NCBI RefSeq assembly: GCF_000429305.1
Contig: NZ_AUBP01000001.1
Span: forward strand, 248,001 to 312,000
Source of the DNA: Desulfovibrio inopinatus DSM 10711
Lineage (GTDB): Bacteria; Desulfobacterota; Desulfovibrionia; Desulfovibrionales; Desulfovibrionaceae
Length of the DNA: 64,000 bases
Direction: 5' to 3'
The notes under the pieces were generated by a model that was not told the DNA's origin, did not search any database, and worked only from the letters and a program-made list of their open reading frames with translations. Shown here one piece after another: positions 53,960 to 63,399 of this stretch (position 1 is its first letter; every line of letters begins with the position of its first letter). Made by a program: the position numbers and the translations under genes.

Positions 53960-55387
53960 TCAAGCTGCCCCCTCTCCGGATTTGAACTTATGAGAATTAA
54001 TGGAGAGGCGAGAGAGAATTTTTTGCAAGGCGACTCGGGAGAGCCCGCTTTGACGAGCGGCTTCAGACACATTTCCCCCTGTCTTTTGTAAGAGGACACG
54101 AACATAGCGCGTCGTGAACTCGTCAACGACACGGGCTTTGGCATCTTTATAAGGTGTGATGGCGGTGGTGTCGTCATCCTGCTCAGCGATATGATCTTGT
54201 GGCCCCAATTGTCCCCTGTCGGCCATACGGAGGCACGTCGTCGTCACGGTTTCTCCGGCGCAAAAGACCGCGAGTCGACGCATGAAATTTTGCAGTTCAC
54301 GAACATTTCCTGGCCAGTCGCGTTTTGTAAGAAATGTCAGCACTTCGGACTGAATGACTTTTTCCCGAATGCGCATCTCGGCACAGGCTTTGTGGAGAAA
54401 AAAATTCGCCAGGAGGGGAATGTCTTCGCGCCGCTCACGCAGTGGTGGAGTGTGGAGACTGAGTACGTTCAAGCGGTAGTACAAATCTTCCCGGAAAGTT
54501 TTGTTCTCCACTTTCGCTTCAAGATCCTGGTTGGTTGAGGCAAGAACTCGTACATCGACGGGACGGGTTCGACTGGACCCCACTGGACGAATTTCTCCCT
54601 CTTGCAGAACCCGCAAAAGTTTGAGCTGCATGGCTTGGCTAATGTCGCCGATTTCATCGAGCAGCAAGACGCCATGGTCGGCCGAAGCAAACAATCCCTT
54701 GCGCTCTCTTTCCGCTCCCGTAAAAGCGCCTTTGACATGGCCGAATAATTCGCTCTCCAGGAGTTCTTCAGGAATAGCCGGACAGTTGACGGTGATAAAA
54801 GGACCGTCTGCACGAAAACTGGCGCTATGGACAAGCTTAGCCGTCAGCTCTTTGCCGGTACCGGATTCTCCCCGAATGAGAACCGTATAATCGGTGCGGG
54901 CAACAGCCTCGATGGTTTCAGCCAAGCACTTCATGGCCGGGCTTTCGCCAATAAGCACCGCCCGGCGTGTTGCGACTTGCTGTTTGAGGCGGTGGTTTTC
55001 TTCGAGGAGGCGACTGCGTTCCAATCCTTTGGCAACCACACGATAGAGATGGTCGGGGTCAACCGGTTTGGTCAAAAAATCGTAGGCCCCGGCCTTGAGC
55101 GCGTCTACGGCGGTATCGATGGCGCCGAATGCCGTCAACATAATGGCTGACATGAGCGGATTGGATTCAAGTGCTCGGCGAAGTAGGTCAAGTCCATCCA
55201 TTTCAGGCATACGCAAGTCGGTCAACATGAGTTGAAACGTTGCGTTTTCCAGGAGCGTCAGTGCCTGCGGTCCCGATGAAGCAATATTCGCTTCGAGATC
55301 GTGAAAGTGCGATTCAAGAAGTCGTTTGATACCTTTGGCGAAATCCTGTTCGTCATCGACGATGAGAACGCGGAATACATGGCTCAT
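53960..55387 (-). CDS. sigma-54-dependent response regulator (NtrC/AtoC type)
   Basis: 475 aa. REC domain with phosphoacceptor Asp57 (LTDLRMPEMDG), Thr85 and Lys107. AAA+ domain with Walker A GESGTGKE (173-180), the sigma-54 contact loop GAFTGA (220-225) and Walker B LLLDEIGD. C-terminal Fis-type HTH (VSEAARQSGLSRVALQKIL). Its ATG overlaps the kinase stop by 1 nt. The nearest matching target is the sigma-54 promoter of the YeiH-type exporter at 60.48 kb; that link is inference. Confidence 0.94.
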   Translation of the reverse strand: MSHVFRVLIVDDEQDFAKGIKRLLESHFHDLEANIASSGPQALTLLENATFQLMLTDLRMPEMDGLDLLRRALESNPLMSAIMLTAFGAIDTAVDALKAGAYDFLTKPVDPDHLYRVVAKGLERSRLLEENHRLKQQVATRRAVLIGESPAMKCLAETIEAVARTDYTVLIRGESGTGKELTAKLVHSASFRADGPFITVNCPAIPEELLESELFGHVKGAFTGAERERKGLFASADHGVLLLDEIGDISQAMQLKLLRVLQEGEIRPVGSSRTRPVDVRVLASTNQDLEAKVENKTFREDLYYRLNVLSLHTPPLRERREDIPLLANFFLHKACAEMRIREKVIQSEVLTFLTKRDWPGNVRELQNFMRRLAVFCAGETVTTTCLRMADRGQLGPQDHIAEQDDDTTAITPYKDAKARVVDEFTTRYVRVLLQKTGGNVSEAARQSGLSRVALQKILSRLSINSHKFKSGEGAA

Positions 55388-57828
55388 CAGCTCTCCTTCA
55401 TGTCGGCAACGGGAAATCGGAGCGTAAAAATTGCTCCGCCTCCCTGAGATGAAGAGGCGTTGCCGGCCGTGACATCTCCACCGATGTCTTGCATGAAGCC
55501 ATAGACGACGGCCAGGCCAAGACCGGTACCTTTGTTCACGGCTTTTGTTGTATAAAATGGTTCAAAGATATGGGCGAGGTCTTCATCGGACAGCCCCGGA
55601 CCGTTGTCTTGAATCGTCATGACAACTCGCGACGATGCGTGATCGCCGTGGAGCTCGATATTGATTTGGCCAGCATGGTCGGGTGCTGCGTCGAGCGCAT
55701 TGAGAATAAGGTTGGCGGCAATATGTTCGACGGTTTGCTGATCCACTCGAACAACGGGAAGGTTCTCTTCGGCATGGAGCGTGAGGGCTGCACCGCGTTT
55801 TTCGGCCTGGACGGAAAATACTTTCACAACTGTGGCCACCACCTCGGTTAGGTTGATGGTTTGCGATGGGGCCACTTTGGGACGGGCGAAGTTGAGCAAG
55901 TCTTTGAGCACGGCCTGCGCCTGACGCGTATGCCGAACAATGACGTCAAGATCTTCGTGTTGCTGGGTGTCATCGAGTGATTTTTTAAGCAGCTCAGCAT
56001 AGCATAAAATGACACCCAAGGGATTATTGATTTCATGAGCAAGACCGGCCGCAAGGCGTCCAACCGTCACCATTTTTTCTGAACGAGCAGCCTGACTGAG
56101 CATCTGTTTTTCATGCGTGGTTTCACGCAAATGCGCAATAACGCGTCGACTTTCTCCGCCAATCGGGTACAGGCGCACGAGGAGACTGCGATGGTCGGAA
56201 ATCATGACTTCACGTTCCATTTGTCGCTCTTCCTTGATCGCAAGCGAAAGGTCGCAGTCTGAACGTTCGCCATGGCCTGAGCAAATATTTTTGAACAGGC
56301 TCTTTACGTCGTCACCTTCCTCCGTGTCTTTGCGTTCCGCCACTTCGCGAGCTAATCGTCTGGCGGCATCATTGGCCACAACGGTGGTGCCATTGGTATC
56401 TAAGAGCAATAAGGGATCACCGATACCCTCGAAGACAGACTTCAAATTTTCGGTGTGTCGTAAAATTCCATCGAGTGCGGCAATATTTTCGGCCGCAATG
56501 CCAAGCTGTCGACCTACAGCGCGAAGAAGTTCATGGTCTTGCGGTCTGAAAATATCACCCGGGTTGCGATATAAACAAAGGAACCCTTCAATAATGCCTT
56601 CAAAAGAATCGACCGGAACAAACGCTCGTTCGGTTTCAATGATAGGTTGGCCTTCGGTGATAATTTTGACCCAATTCGGTGGTAAATCAGGTGGAGTGTC
56701 GGACTCAGGCCAAGAATAATGGCGGTTGGTGGCAACCGCGCAGACGTATGAAACACGTTCGAGTCTGAAGCGTTCAGCGATTCTTGGCAAGGTGCTTCGC
56801 CACAGCGACGGACGAGTTTGGCTCGTATTCAATGCGGCGAGAATAAGCAGAAACAGACGGACATCTTCCTGGCGTTCTCCCGTCTCGCGAACGAGTTCTT
56901 CCGTACGATCCGCAACTTTGGCTTCTAAATTTTGGGCGTAATCTTCAAGCTGATCTCTGGCATGCGCGAGATGTTCCCCCAGGCGTTCGATACCTTGTGT
57001 CATTTCACCGATTTCATCACCGCGTTCTATCTCTCGCAGGAGTTTTTCGCCCTGGTCATCACCAAGATTATGACGAAAAGCCCCAACGAGCACCCGGATA
57101 TTATTGACTACAACCCGGCGAAAAAGCAGGTTGACCGAAGCGAAGAAGAGGAGAACGGCACAGCCGAAAAAGATGAGGTAGGTCAATACCGCACTCTGCA
57201 CCCGGGCAACGGAAGAGGAGACTGGCACTCCAACAAGGTCCAGTCCATCGATACTGCCCACGCCATGACCAAAACCACGGTCTCCATATTTATGCACAAG
57301 CTCTGCAGGAGCTTCCGCTGGATCACCGTGGCAATGCATGCAACTTTTTTTGAACACGGCCGGCCGTGCCATGATGAAGAAGTTTTCCCCGTCGATACTT
57401 CGATATCCTTCCCAAACCGTCTTCTTGGGGTGAGCCCGAAACGTGTCTATCAGGTCTTGTTCAATGACATTGGCTTCATAATCCGGGTTGCGGGCGTGTA
57501 TGGCCACACGGCGATACAGTGGTTCTCCGCCGAGGCCTTCGGCATGCCCCATGATGCGCCGGGAAATATACGAGGACGACATCGCCTCAAGGATGAATGT
57601 GTCCGGATAATGGCTATACATGGCGGGACGGAGGACACTGCGAACATATCTCTGAACAGAATCGACCTGGGAAAGAACAAGTTTGGCTTTCTCACGCACT
57701 TCTGTTTCGAGAAAAGTGCTCATGTGAAAATAAAACCCTGTGGCGAGCAGGGCTCCAATACAAAATGTTGCCGCGCAAAGACCGAGAAAAAAACGGCTGT
57801 GCAGGGAATGAGGACGTGGAAGTTGCAT
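55387..57828 (-). CDS. heme-binding sensor histidine kinase (DUF3365/Tll0287-like)
   Basis: Inner-membrane sensor kinase, 813 aa. TM1 about 13-33; periplasmic DUF3365 domain with c-type heme motif KKSCMHCH (163-167); TM2 about 212-236; HAMP and coiled coil (about 236-310); GAF (about 330-460); PAS-like (about 470-580); HisKA with AAGLAHEINNPLG (His about 597); HATPase with NLILNALDA, DNGPGLS and GTGLGLAVV. The heme implies that it senses redox state, NO, CO or a sulfur species in the periplasm. Coupled to the sigma-54 regulator downstream. Confidence 0.94.
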   Translation of the reverse strand: MQLPRPHSLHSRFFLGLCAATFCIGALLATGFYFHMSTFLETEVREKAKLVLSQVDSVQRYVRSVLRPAMYSHYPDTFILEAMSSSYISRRIMGHAEGLGGEPLYRRVAIHARNPDYEANVIEQDLIDTFRAHPKKTVWEGYRSIDGENFFIMARPAVFKKSCMHCHGDPAEAPAELVHKYGDRGFGHGVGSIDGLDLVGVPVSSSVARVQSAVLTYLIFFGCAVLLFFASVNLLFRRVVVNNIRVLVGAFRHNLGDDQGEKLLREIERGDEIGEMTQGIERLGEHLAHARDQLEDYAQNLEAKVADRTEELVRETGERQEDVRLFLLILAALNTSQTRPSLWRSTLPRIAERFRLERVSYVCAVATNRHYSWPESDTPPDLPPNWVKIITEGQPIIETERAFVPVDSFEGIIEGFLCLYRNPGDIFRPQDHELLRAVGRQLGIAAENIAALDGILRHTENLKSVFEGIGDPLLLLDTNGTTVVANDAARRLAREVAERKDTEEGDDVKSLFKNICSGHGERSDCDLSLAIKEERQMEREVMISDHRSLLVRLYPIGGESRRVIAHLRETTHEKQMLSQAARSEKMVTVGRLAAGLAHEINNPLGVILCYAELLKKSLDDTQQHEDLDVIVRHTRQAQAVLKDLLNFARPKVAPSQTINLTEVVATVVKVFSVQAEKRGAALTLHAEENLPVVRVDQQTVEHIAANLILNALDAAPDHAGQINIELHGDHASSRVVMTIQDNGPGLSDEDLAHIFEPFYTTKAVNKGTGLGLAVVYGFMQDIGGDVTAGNASSSQGGGAIFTLRFPVADMKES

Positions 57829-57942
57829 GATGGTGCCAAGCGGTTAGGAGCAGAACGAAACATTCGGCGTGCATTGACCGGACATGGTCACGCAGGTACA
57901 TCTATACTGGGAAATATGTCATGCGTCCAACAAGGTCGGCCT

Positions 57943-58311
57943 ATGGATACCACTATGCAGCTCCTTTTCGCTCTGGTTATGGGCGTTCTTTCCGTGGAAT
58001 TGTTTTCACGAGCATGGCTCGGTTTCTTGGGAATACTCGCCGACATGGTGCTTTTTTTCCGGAAAAAACGTCAAAGCCAAGCCGTCATGTCACGGCTTGG
58101 CATGCATCTCGGCATCGCGTTGTTGTGTTCGCTTTCTCTCATCTTGTGTTTTCATCTCTATTTAGTGCGGTATGGCTTGGGAAAAACCGAATCAGAACAG
58201 CTTTTTTATTTCCTGGCGTCCGTCGTCAGGCTTACAATATTTATAAAGGATATTGGTCGCCACATCGATGCGCTCTTTTCGTGTGATCAGGATGCGGATG
58301 ATGATCCCTGA
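57943..58311 (+). CDS. small membrane protein divergent from the sensor kinase
   Basis: 122 aa with TM segments near 6-28 (LLFALVMGVLSVELFSRAWLGFL), 30-40 and 52-77 (LGMHLGIALLCSLSLILCFHLYLV), then a polar tail ending in acidic residues. ATG at 57943 with AAGG upstream; the next ATG is at 57955. Its 3' end overlaps the convergent gene at 58287 by 25 nt. Unknown function. Codon use and TM pattern look coding; part of the longer open frame upstream is only antisense to the kinase. Confidence 0.6.
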   Translation: MDTTMQLLFALVMGVLSVELFSRAWLGFLGILADMVLFFRKKRQSQAVMSRLGMHLGIALLCSLSLILCFHLYLVRYGLGKTESEQLFYFLASVVRLTIFIKDIGRHIDALFSCDQDADDDP

Positions 58312-58562
58312 TCGGGGTGTGGCCCGTGCGGCGTATATTCAAAGGTGCTGCGGGCGTTGATGTCGGCGTGCCCGACGATTTCTACATCGGTATAATAAAA
58401 GTTACCGGTTTCAATCCCTGATGCGTCAACAAAATTCGCCAACGTCTTGATTTCGGGGACAGCATCTCGCAGTGCCCCTCCTCCAACAAACAAAACAGCC
58501 CAAATCAACACAATACCACCGAGCAAAGCCATCCAACGGGTCAAGACATTTTTATTTTCCAT
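58287..58562 (-). CDS. small membrane-anchored protein downstream of the exporter
   Basis: 91 aa. One TM segment near 12-29 (LGGIVLIWAVLFVGGGAL) then a periplasmic-type domain with FVDASGIETGNFYYTDVEIVGHADINARS and a His/Pro tail. ATG at 58562 follows AAAGGAA. It is 71 nt after the YeiH-type gene on the same strand and probably an accessory subunit. No family recognised. Confidence 0.65.
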   Translation of the reverse strand: MENKNVLTRWMALLGGIVLIWAVLFVGGGALRDAVPEIKTLANFVDASGIETGNFYYTDVEIVGHADINARSTFEYTPHGPHPDQGSSSAS

Positions 58563-58633
58563 TGTATGCAGTTCCTTTGGGTTTGAGGTGACGATCCCCC
58601 GGTATGCCCGGGGGATCATTGATATTGGGGGTG

Positions 58634-60385
58634 TTAGATCTTCGCGGTGATGTCCGGGAAGACGAGATAGAACATGATATACGCCATGGTCAGGGTCAAG
58701 ATAAGGTTGAGGGACTGACCGCACATGTACAAAATGAGCGGCTTGCCACCTGTAAAGTATTTTTTCAGCTCACGGAAGTTTGTGGCCAAACCAATGGCAG
58801 CAAAAGCCAGACAGAAGAACCAACCACGGAACAGGCGGGAGAAGCCACGTAATACGCCATGGTCCACCAGACTGAAGCCGGCGTCGGATCCCAAGCTGGA
58901 ATAGATCAGGGAGAAGATGACGGAAGCAGTGAGAAAGCCAAGAACAAATTTAGGAAAACGGTACCAGATTTCCATCCAGCTCACTTTTTGCCCCTCTTGG
59001 CACTCCACCTTGGCACACCAGTATACGGCGACACCGAAGGCGGTGACACCAATAAGGACGTTCTGAATCATCTTAATAGTGGCCGCAACATACAGGGCTT
59101 TTTCGGACAAGAACGCACCTGCTGCCGCAACGGCACCGGTTGCGTCAATGGTGCCACCCATCCATGCACCGCCAAGAATATAGGGCATTCCTGTTGCTTT
59201 GATGATGGCGGGCATAACGATCATCATGATAGCTGTGAACACCAGAGAAAGACCGATGGACAGGGTCAGTTCCTCTTTTTTGGCGCGGCACGCGGCGGCT
59301 GTGGCAATGGCAGCGGAAGTGCCGCATACGCTCATGTCGGCAGAAATAACCATGTTCAGCGTTTTGGAAGGAATTTTCAGTACTTTTTGACCGAAAATGA
59401 ACGTAGAGATTAAAACGATCGGTGTAACGACCCAGGCGACGAAAATGCCGGGAACACCAATAGCAATAACTTTGTTGAACAAGACTTCCGCGCCAAGCAA
59501 AACCAAGCCGGTTTTAATGAAGTATTCGACTTCCAAGGCCGGTTTGATCCATTTGGGAGTGCCTATTGTATTGGCGATGAGCATACCGATAGCAATAGCC
59601 CAAGCGGCATTGCCGATTCCGTAATGAGCCATCGTCGATTGTCCGGCGAGAAAATACGCAAGAATGGAGACGGCGAAGACCCCGACGAAGCCCACCAGGA
59701 AGCCGCCTACAGGCTTGCCCATGAAATATGCGCCAATGGAGAAAAACAATGCCAGGACAATCATGAGGCCAATCAAGGTGGGAATATGGTTATACGGTTT
59801 GTTGCTGACACCTTTTTTGGCTTTCGACTCCGCCGATTTGACTTTGAGCCAATTATCGATGGCATTGGACGCGGTGTCATTGAGTGTCGCATCTTTGAAA
59901 CCGGCGGATTCAGCCGCGGACTGAGCCGTTAACGCCGCTGCTTTGGCTTCTTTGGTCGCAGCTTTGGTCTGTTCATATTTGGGGGTATTTTGTGCATTCA
60001 ACGCTTCGGCGCGTTCGGCACTCATATAAAGCGAATCCATTGGGTCGGATTTCCACTTGCCGGGGTGGCTCATGAAGTTATGGACTGTTTTGGCAATGGG
60101 AGATGACGTGCCCTTGATTTTTTCTTTTGTCTGGAGTGCTTCATACCACTGCACGGTTTTAAACGGAGCCCGTGCGGCTTCGGTTTCCATGATGGCATTG
60201 GACTTGGTAAAGACTTCATCCATATCGGCTGGTTTGTTGTTGAAAAAGATGATGCTTCCAACGATGAGGATAACAAAGCCGAGCCAAATGGCCCAATAAT
60301 CTTCCTTTTTCCAGAGGTCGCTCAGCGAGCCCGACGCGTTATCGACAACAACGTCTTCAGTTTTCGGGATAACCTGTTCCGCCAT
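58634..60385 (-). CDS. YeiH/UPF0324-type putative sulfate exporter with large extra-membrane insertion
   Basis: 583-residue inner-membrane carrier of the PSE/YeiH family (predicted export of sulfate or related anions). TM1 is near 29-50; then an unusual soluble insertion of about 135 residues (about 51-187), Ala/Lys/Glu/Thr-rich and helical ([21 protein letters not shown]); then the canonical multi-TM YeiH core with [40 protein letters not shown] and [19 protein letters not shown]. By positive-inside the insertion is periplasmic. ATG at 60385 follows GAGGAG. Transcribed from a strong sigma-54 promoter 100 nt upstream. Confidence 0.9.
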   Translation of the reverse strand: MAEQVIPKTEDVVVDNASGSLSDLWKKEDYWAIWLGFVILIVGSIIFFNNKPADMDEVFTKSNAIMETEAARAPFKTVQWYEALQTKEKIKGTSSPIAKTVHNFMSHPGKWKSDPMDSLYMSAERAEALNAQNTPKYEQTKAATKEAKAAALTAQSAAESAGFKDATLNDTASNAIDNWLKVKSAESKAKKGVSNKPYNHIPTLIGLMIVLALFFSIGAYFMGKPVGGFLVGFVGVFAVSILAYFLAGQSTMAHYGIGNAAWAIAIGMLIANTIGTPKWIKPALEVEYFIKTGLVLLGAEVLFNKVIAIGVPGIFVAWVVTPIVLISTFIFGQKVLKIPSKTLNMVISADMSVCGTSAAIATAAACRAKKEELTLSIGLSLVFTAIMMIVMPAIIKATGMPYILGGAWMGGTIDATGAVAAAGAFLSEKALYVAATIKMIQNVLIGVTAFGVAVYWCAKVECQEGQKVSWMEIWYRFPKFVLGFLTASVIFSLIYSSLGSDAGFSLVDHGVLRGFSRLFRGWFFCLAFAAIGLATNFRELKKYFTGGKPLILYMCGQSLNLILTLTMAYIMFYLVFPDITAKI

Positions 60386-60472
60386 ACTCTTCTCCTCCAT
60401 CTCGTAGGTGATAATTCGAGTTGTCACTCCACCCGAGGGACAACGTGGATGCTTCGATGGAGGTTATAAAAA

Positions 60473-60488
60473 AGCAAAGTGTGGGCCA
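60473..60488 (-). promoter_or_regulatory. sigma-54 (RpoN) promoter of the YeiH-type exporter
   Basis: On the minus strand TGGCCC-ACACT-TTGCT: GG-N10-GC spacing exact and 10 of 12 consensus positions matched. Start codon is about 90 nt downstream. No equally good site was found elsewhere by eye in the window. Confidence 0.8.
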
Positions 60489-60565
60489 GAACGATGTTTT
60501 GCGTCTAATATATTGATTATACACTATAAGCTTTGATGTGCGGGGTGTTGGACCGATAACAAATA

Positions 60566-60587
60566 TTTTCAACTGAAAACTTAAGTT
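60566..60587. promoter_or_regulatory. candidate enhancer (UAS) dyads
   Basis: Two abutting palindromes, TTTTCA-AC-TGAAAA (60566-60579) and AACTTAAGTT (60578-60587), about 80-100 nt upstream of the -24 element: the usual place for a sigma-54 activator to bind. Binding by the regulator at 53960 is a guess. Confidence 0.35.
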
Positions 60588-60725
60588 TGCAGTTAGGGCA
60601 TATACCGTGTGATGAGAGAAGGGCAAGCCGGAGAGGAATACGGTTTTCGACGAAGATGAACACAGATAGTGTGTATAGAGATGAGCTGAATTCTGTGGAA
60701 AGATGATGAACTGGAATGTTTAGGC

Positions 60726-60794
60726 CATGGTGGATGTCCCCTTCAGTTCGCGTGTTCGGAACGCACGAGGAACACTGCGAAGACATCCACCATG
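60726..60794. repeat. inverted repeat between SDR gene and exporter
   Basis: Perfect 13-bp arms CATGGTGGATGTC/GACATCCACCATG (60726-60738, 60782-60794) enclosing 43 nt with a GTTC-G-GAAC core. About 90 nt after the SDR stop on the minus strand; a terminator-like role is possible though no T-tract is present. The rest of 60386-60884 holds only the sigma-54 promoter and its candidate enhancer. Confidence 0.6.
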
Positions 60795-60884
60795 TTTATG
60801 GGGTGTGTGGAGGCAACGAGGGCTATGGTATTATCATTTCATAACGCGAATAGAAGATGTGGAATTCAAGACACGAGAGAAATA

Positions 60885-61664
60885 CTACCGGTAGACCATA
60901 CCTCCATCGATGAGTACAGCTTGGCCTGTCATGTAGTCGGAATCAGGGCCGGCCAGATATGAAACAAATGCTGCGACATCTTCTGGAAGTTCCGGGCGAC
61001 CTAGCGCAATACCGGCACAGTATTGTTTAAAGGTCTCGCCTTGAGCTGCTCCGGTGATTTTAGAGAATCCATCATCAATCTCGCCCCACATGTCGGTATC
61101 GACGACACCAGGACAGTAGGCATTGACGGTGATTCCTGCACTGGCATACTCCCGCGCGGCGGCTTGGGTCAGGCCGCGAACGGCAAATTTGGTGGCGCTG
61201 TATACGCCAATCATGGCGAAACCATCGTGTCCGGCGATGGAAGATGCACTGATGATTTTGCCTTTTTGTTTCCGAGCGATGAATTTAGCCGCGGCAGCTT
61301 GGATGCCCCACAGCACACCATTAACGTTGATCTTGAAAATTCTCTCCACTTCTTCGGGCGTCACGTCAGCTAAGGCTTTTACCTGGGCTATGCCTGCATT
61401 GTTGACCATGATATCGAAACCACCAAGTTCCTTTTCTGCATGGTCAATCGCTGCGTACACTTGGTCACGGTCACTGATATCGGCAATAAACGTCGTGGCT
61501 TTGCGTCCAAGAGCTTCAATCTCCTTGGCGACCGCGTCCAGCTTATCCTGTTTAAGGTCGACAAGCGCAATATCTGCACCGTCTTTGGCAAGACGCAACG
61601 CGATTCCTCGACCGATTCCTTGAGCAGAACCAGTTATGAGCGCGACTTTTCCTGAAATGGACAT
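60885..61664 (-). CDS. short-chain dehydrogenase, diacetyl/acetoin (2,3-butanediol) reductase-like
   Basis: Classical SDR, 259 aa. TGSAQGIGRG nucleotide motif (11-20), NNAGIA (88-93), catalytic Ser141/142, Tyr155 and Lys159 (GVYSATKFA), and PGVVDTDMW. The overall pattern resembles BudC/ButA diacetyl or acetoin reductases. NAD(H)-dependent by the Asp at the end of beta2 (LVDLK). Follows a double VOC gene by about 590 nt and is related to a decayed copy at 63.4-63.8 kb. Confidence 0.88.
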   Translation of the reverse strand: MSISGKVALITGSAQGIGRGIALRLAKDGADIALVDLKQDKLDAVAKEIEALGRKATTFIADISDRDQVYAAIDHAEKELGGFDIMVNNAGIAQVKALADVTPEEVERIFKINVNGVLWGIQAAAAKFIARKQKGKIISASSIAGHDGFAMIGVYSATKFAVRGLTQAAAREYASAGITVNAYCPGVVDTDMWGEIDDGFSKITGAAQGETFKQYCAGIALGRPELPEDVAAFVSYLAGPDSDYMTGQAVLIDGGMVYR

Positions 61665-62200
61665 CGTGAAATCTCCTTCTGTTTGGCTTCACTCTATTCG
61701 CGTCATGAGACAATACTGCGAGCTTTACGTTTTCGTGCTCGTCCAATGTCGTCAAAATTTATTTTGAAGCTTCGAACTCATGCACGTATTGCTTTAAAGC
61801 AAAGGACATACCATGTTGGATATCTTCAATTTGTTTTTTGCATTTGACGCTGAAACCCTCAATTGGGTTTATTTCGTGCGATATGAATTCACTCATGAAA
61901 TAAGAAAATGCTTTATGGAGCGGGATATTGGAAAGGGATCTTCTCGATTGCATGCATATCATGTTCAAAATATGAACGTGAACAGCGTATAGATTCGGGA
62001 GAAGTCGAAGGTATTGCTATTTCTCAAACGATGTTCAGCTTCTCGACACTGTTCGTCTTCAGAACAGCGTTGCACGAAATCAATTCTACAGACGTTGTGT
62101 CTATATCGCGCGCAGTGAGGTAAAATTCACAAAATAACGTGAAATAAAGAAGAGCTCGCGTGGTATCCAGACCGGAAAGGGAGATGCTTGGTGGGCAGAA
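61665..62200. other. intergenic region between SDR and VOC genes
   Basis: About 535 nt. AT-rich stretches and one dubious small open frame (61759-61968 minus) without a ribosome-binding site. No motif recognised apart from the SDR ribosome-binding region. Confidence 0.5.
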
Positions 62201-62237
62201 ACGGAGAGTTCCACGATGCCTCAATGGAACTCTCCGT
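62201..62237 (-). terminator. terminator of the double VOC gene
   Basis: A perfect 13-bp stem ACGGAGAGTTCCA with complement (62201-62213, 62225-62237); on the minus strand the tail is TTTC. It lies 21 nt after the stop codon. Confidence 0.75.
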
Positions 62238-62257
62238 GATTTCCTCATTCACATGAA

Positions 62258-63268
62258 CTATACGGTGTGGGGGACATTATAGATAGCCACCGGCTCTGGC
62301 CAGTCAAAGCTCTCATCCGGACCATAGAGTTCGACGATGCATTTCATATCGTCGACGGTGTTTCTGTAATCATAACGGAAGTTATTGTTCCAGTAACCGT
62401 ACTGAATCTGGTCGATGCCGTTTTTTTCGCAGAATTTTACGGCGTCCTGGTAGCCCTCATCCGTTGCCAAAGCAACATGATGGACTCCTTCACCATGCTC
62501 TTTGAGGAAACGCGCATAATCACTCTTGTCATCCAAAGGCTGGATCAACTCCCATTGTACATTTCCGACTTGAGCCAGTGCCAAGTCCATGGAGTAATCC
62601 TTCCTCTGACCTTCCCGTTTCATGTCGCCCACGGTGTCTTTGTCAAAGCGATACCGGTTCCATGGACCGATGCCATACTTATTGGTGTATGTTTTAATGG
62701 TCGATTCTAAATCTTTGCAGATGATCCCAATCTGGAGGACATCGGTAAACACGGGGTCGCGCGGCATTGGTCCGTCGGGATAGACATAATCAGGTTCAGG
62801 TAATTCGATACCTTCATCTGGTGCATGCAATTCCACAATGACTTTGAGGTCTTCGCGCGTATCGCGATAATCATAAAGAAAGTTTCCGCCTTTGCACTTC
62901 CACGTGCCACCTTGGATAGGATACAGATTGTTTTCGCTACAGAAATTAAAGTAGTCGTCTGAGTTTTCCATTCCGACAGCGATATGGTGAATTCCTTCTC
63001 CATGTTCATTGAGGAAACGAACGTAGTCCGTGTTGTCGCTAATGGGCTGGATGAGTTCCCACATAGTGTTACCAACCATGCAGATGGCCAGCTTCATTGT
63101 GTAATCGGCAGATTCATGTCCAATATATTGTTTGTCGACGTTTTTATTATTAAACGTATAGACGTTCCATGGCCCAATGCCATATTTCTGCACATATTTT
63201 TCCAGTGTCGTATCAAGGTCTTTCACAATAACACCAATTTGTGTTGTCTGCGTAAAAAATGGCTTCAT
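62258..63268 (-). CDS. tandem VOC-domain protein (methylmalonyl-CoA epimerase-like halves)
   Basis: 336 aa made of two homologous halves. Each carries IG(V/I)I(V/C)KDL, KYGIGPWN, ELIQP, HGEG(I/V)HH and YDYR(D/N)T. Halves span about 5-160 and 175-330, so one internal duplication produced a pseudo-dimeric Glyoxalase_4-like enzyme with conserved metal-ligand His (HHIAV, HHVAL) and Glu residues in ELIQP. Substrate unknown; the family includes methylmalonyl-CoA epimerase and ring-cleavage dioxygenases. ATG at 63268 follows AAGGAAG. Confidence 0.9.
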   Translation of the reverse strand: MKPFFTQTTQIGVIVKDLDTTLEKYVQKYGIGPWNVYTFNNKNVDKQYIGHESADYTMKLAICMVGNTMWELIQPISDNTDYVRFLNEHGEGIHHIAVGMENSDDYFNFCSENNLYPIQGGTWKCKGGNFLYDYRDTREDLKVIVELHAPDEGIELPEPDYVYPDGPMPRDPVFTDVLQIGIICKDLESTIKTYTNKYGIGPWNRYRFDKDTVGDMKREGQRKDYSMDLALAQVGNVQWELIQPLDDKSDYARFLKEHGEGVHHVALATDEGYQDAVKFCEKNGIDQIQYGYWNNNFRYDYRNTVDDMKCIVELYGPDESFDWPEPVAIYNVPHTV

Positions 63269-63399
63269 GTTCTTCTTCCTTTTTATGGATATGAGCAATA
63301 TCCTAAAGCATGCCCTGCATGGACAATGCGTAGGGTATTTTCAGCAGATTCGATCATAGATGTTTGATTGCTTGGAATACCATACCACTGTTGATAATT

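Noticed and set aside
56932-57942. Long plus-strand open frame opposite the sensor kinase
   Set aside because: This part is a shadow of the kinase; only its 3' portion from 57943, beyond the kinase start, looks like a gene.
61759-61968. Small minus-strand open frame upstream of the SDR gene
   Set aside because: No ribosome-binding site, TTG start, no recognisable family; could be a gene remnant but not supportable.
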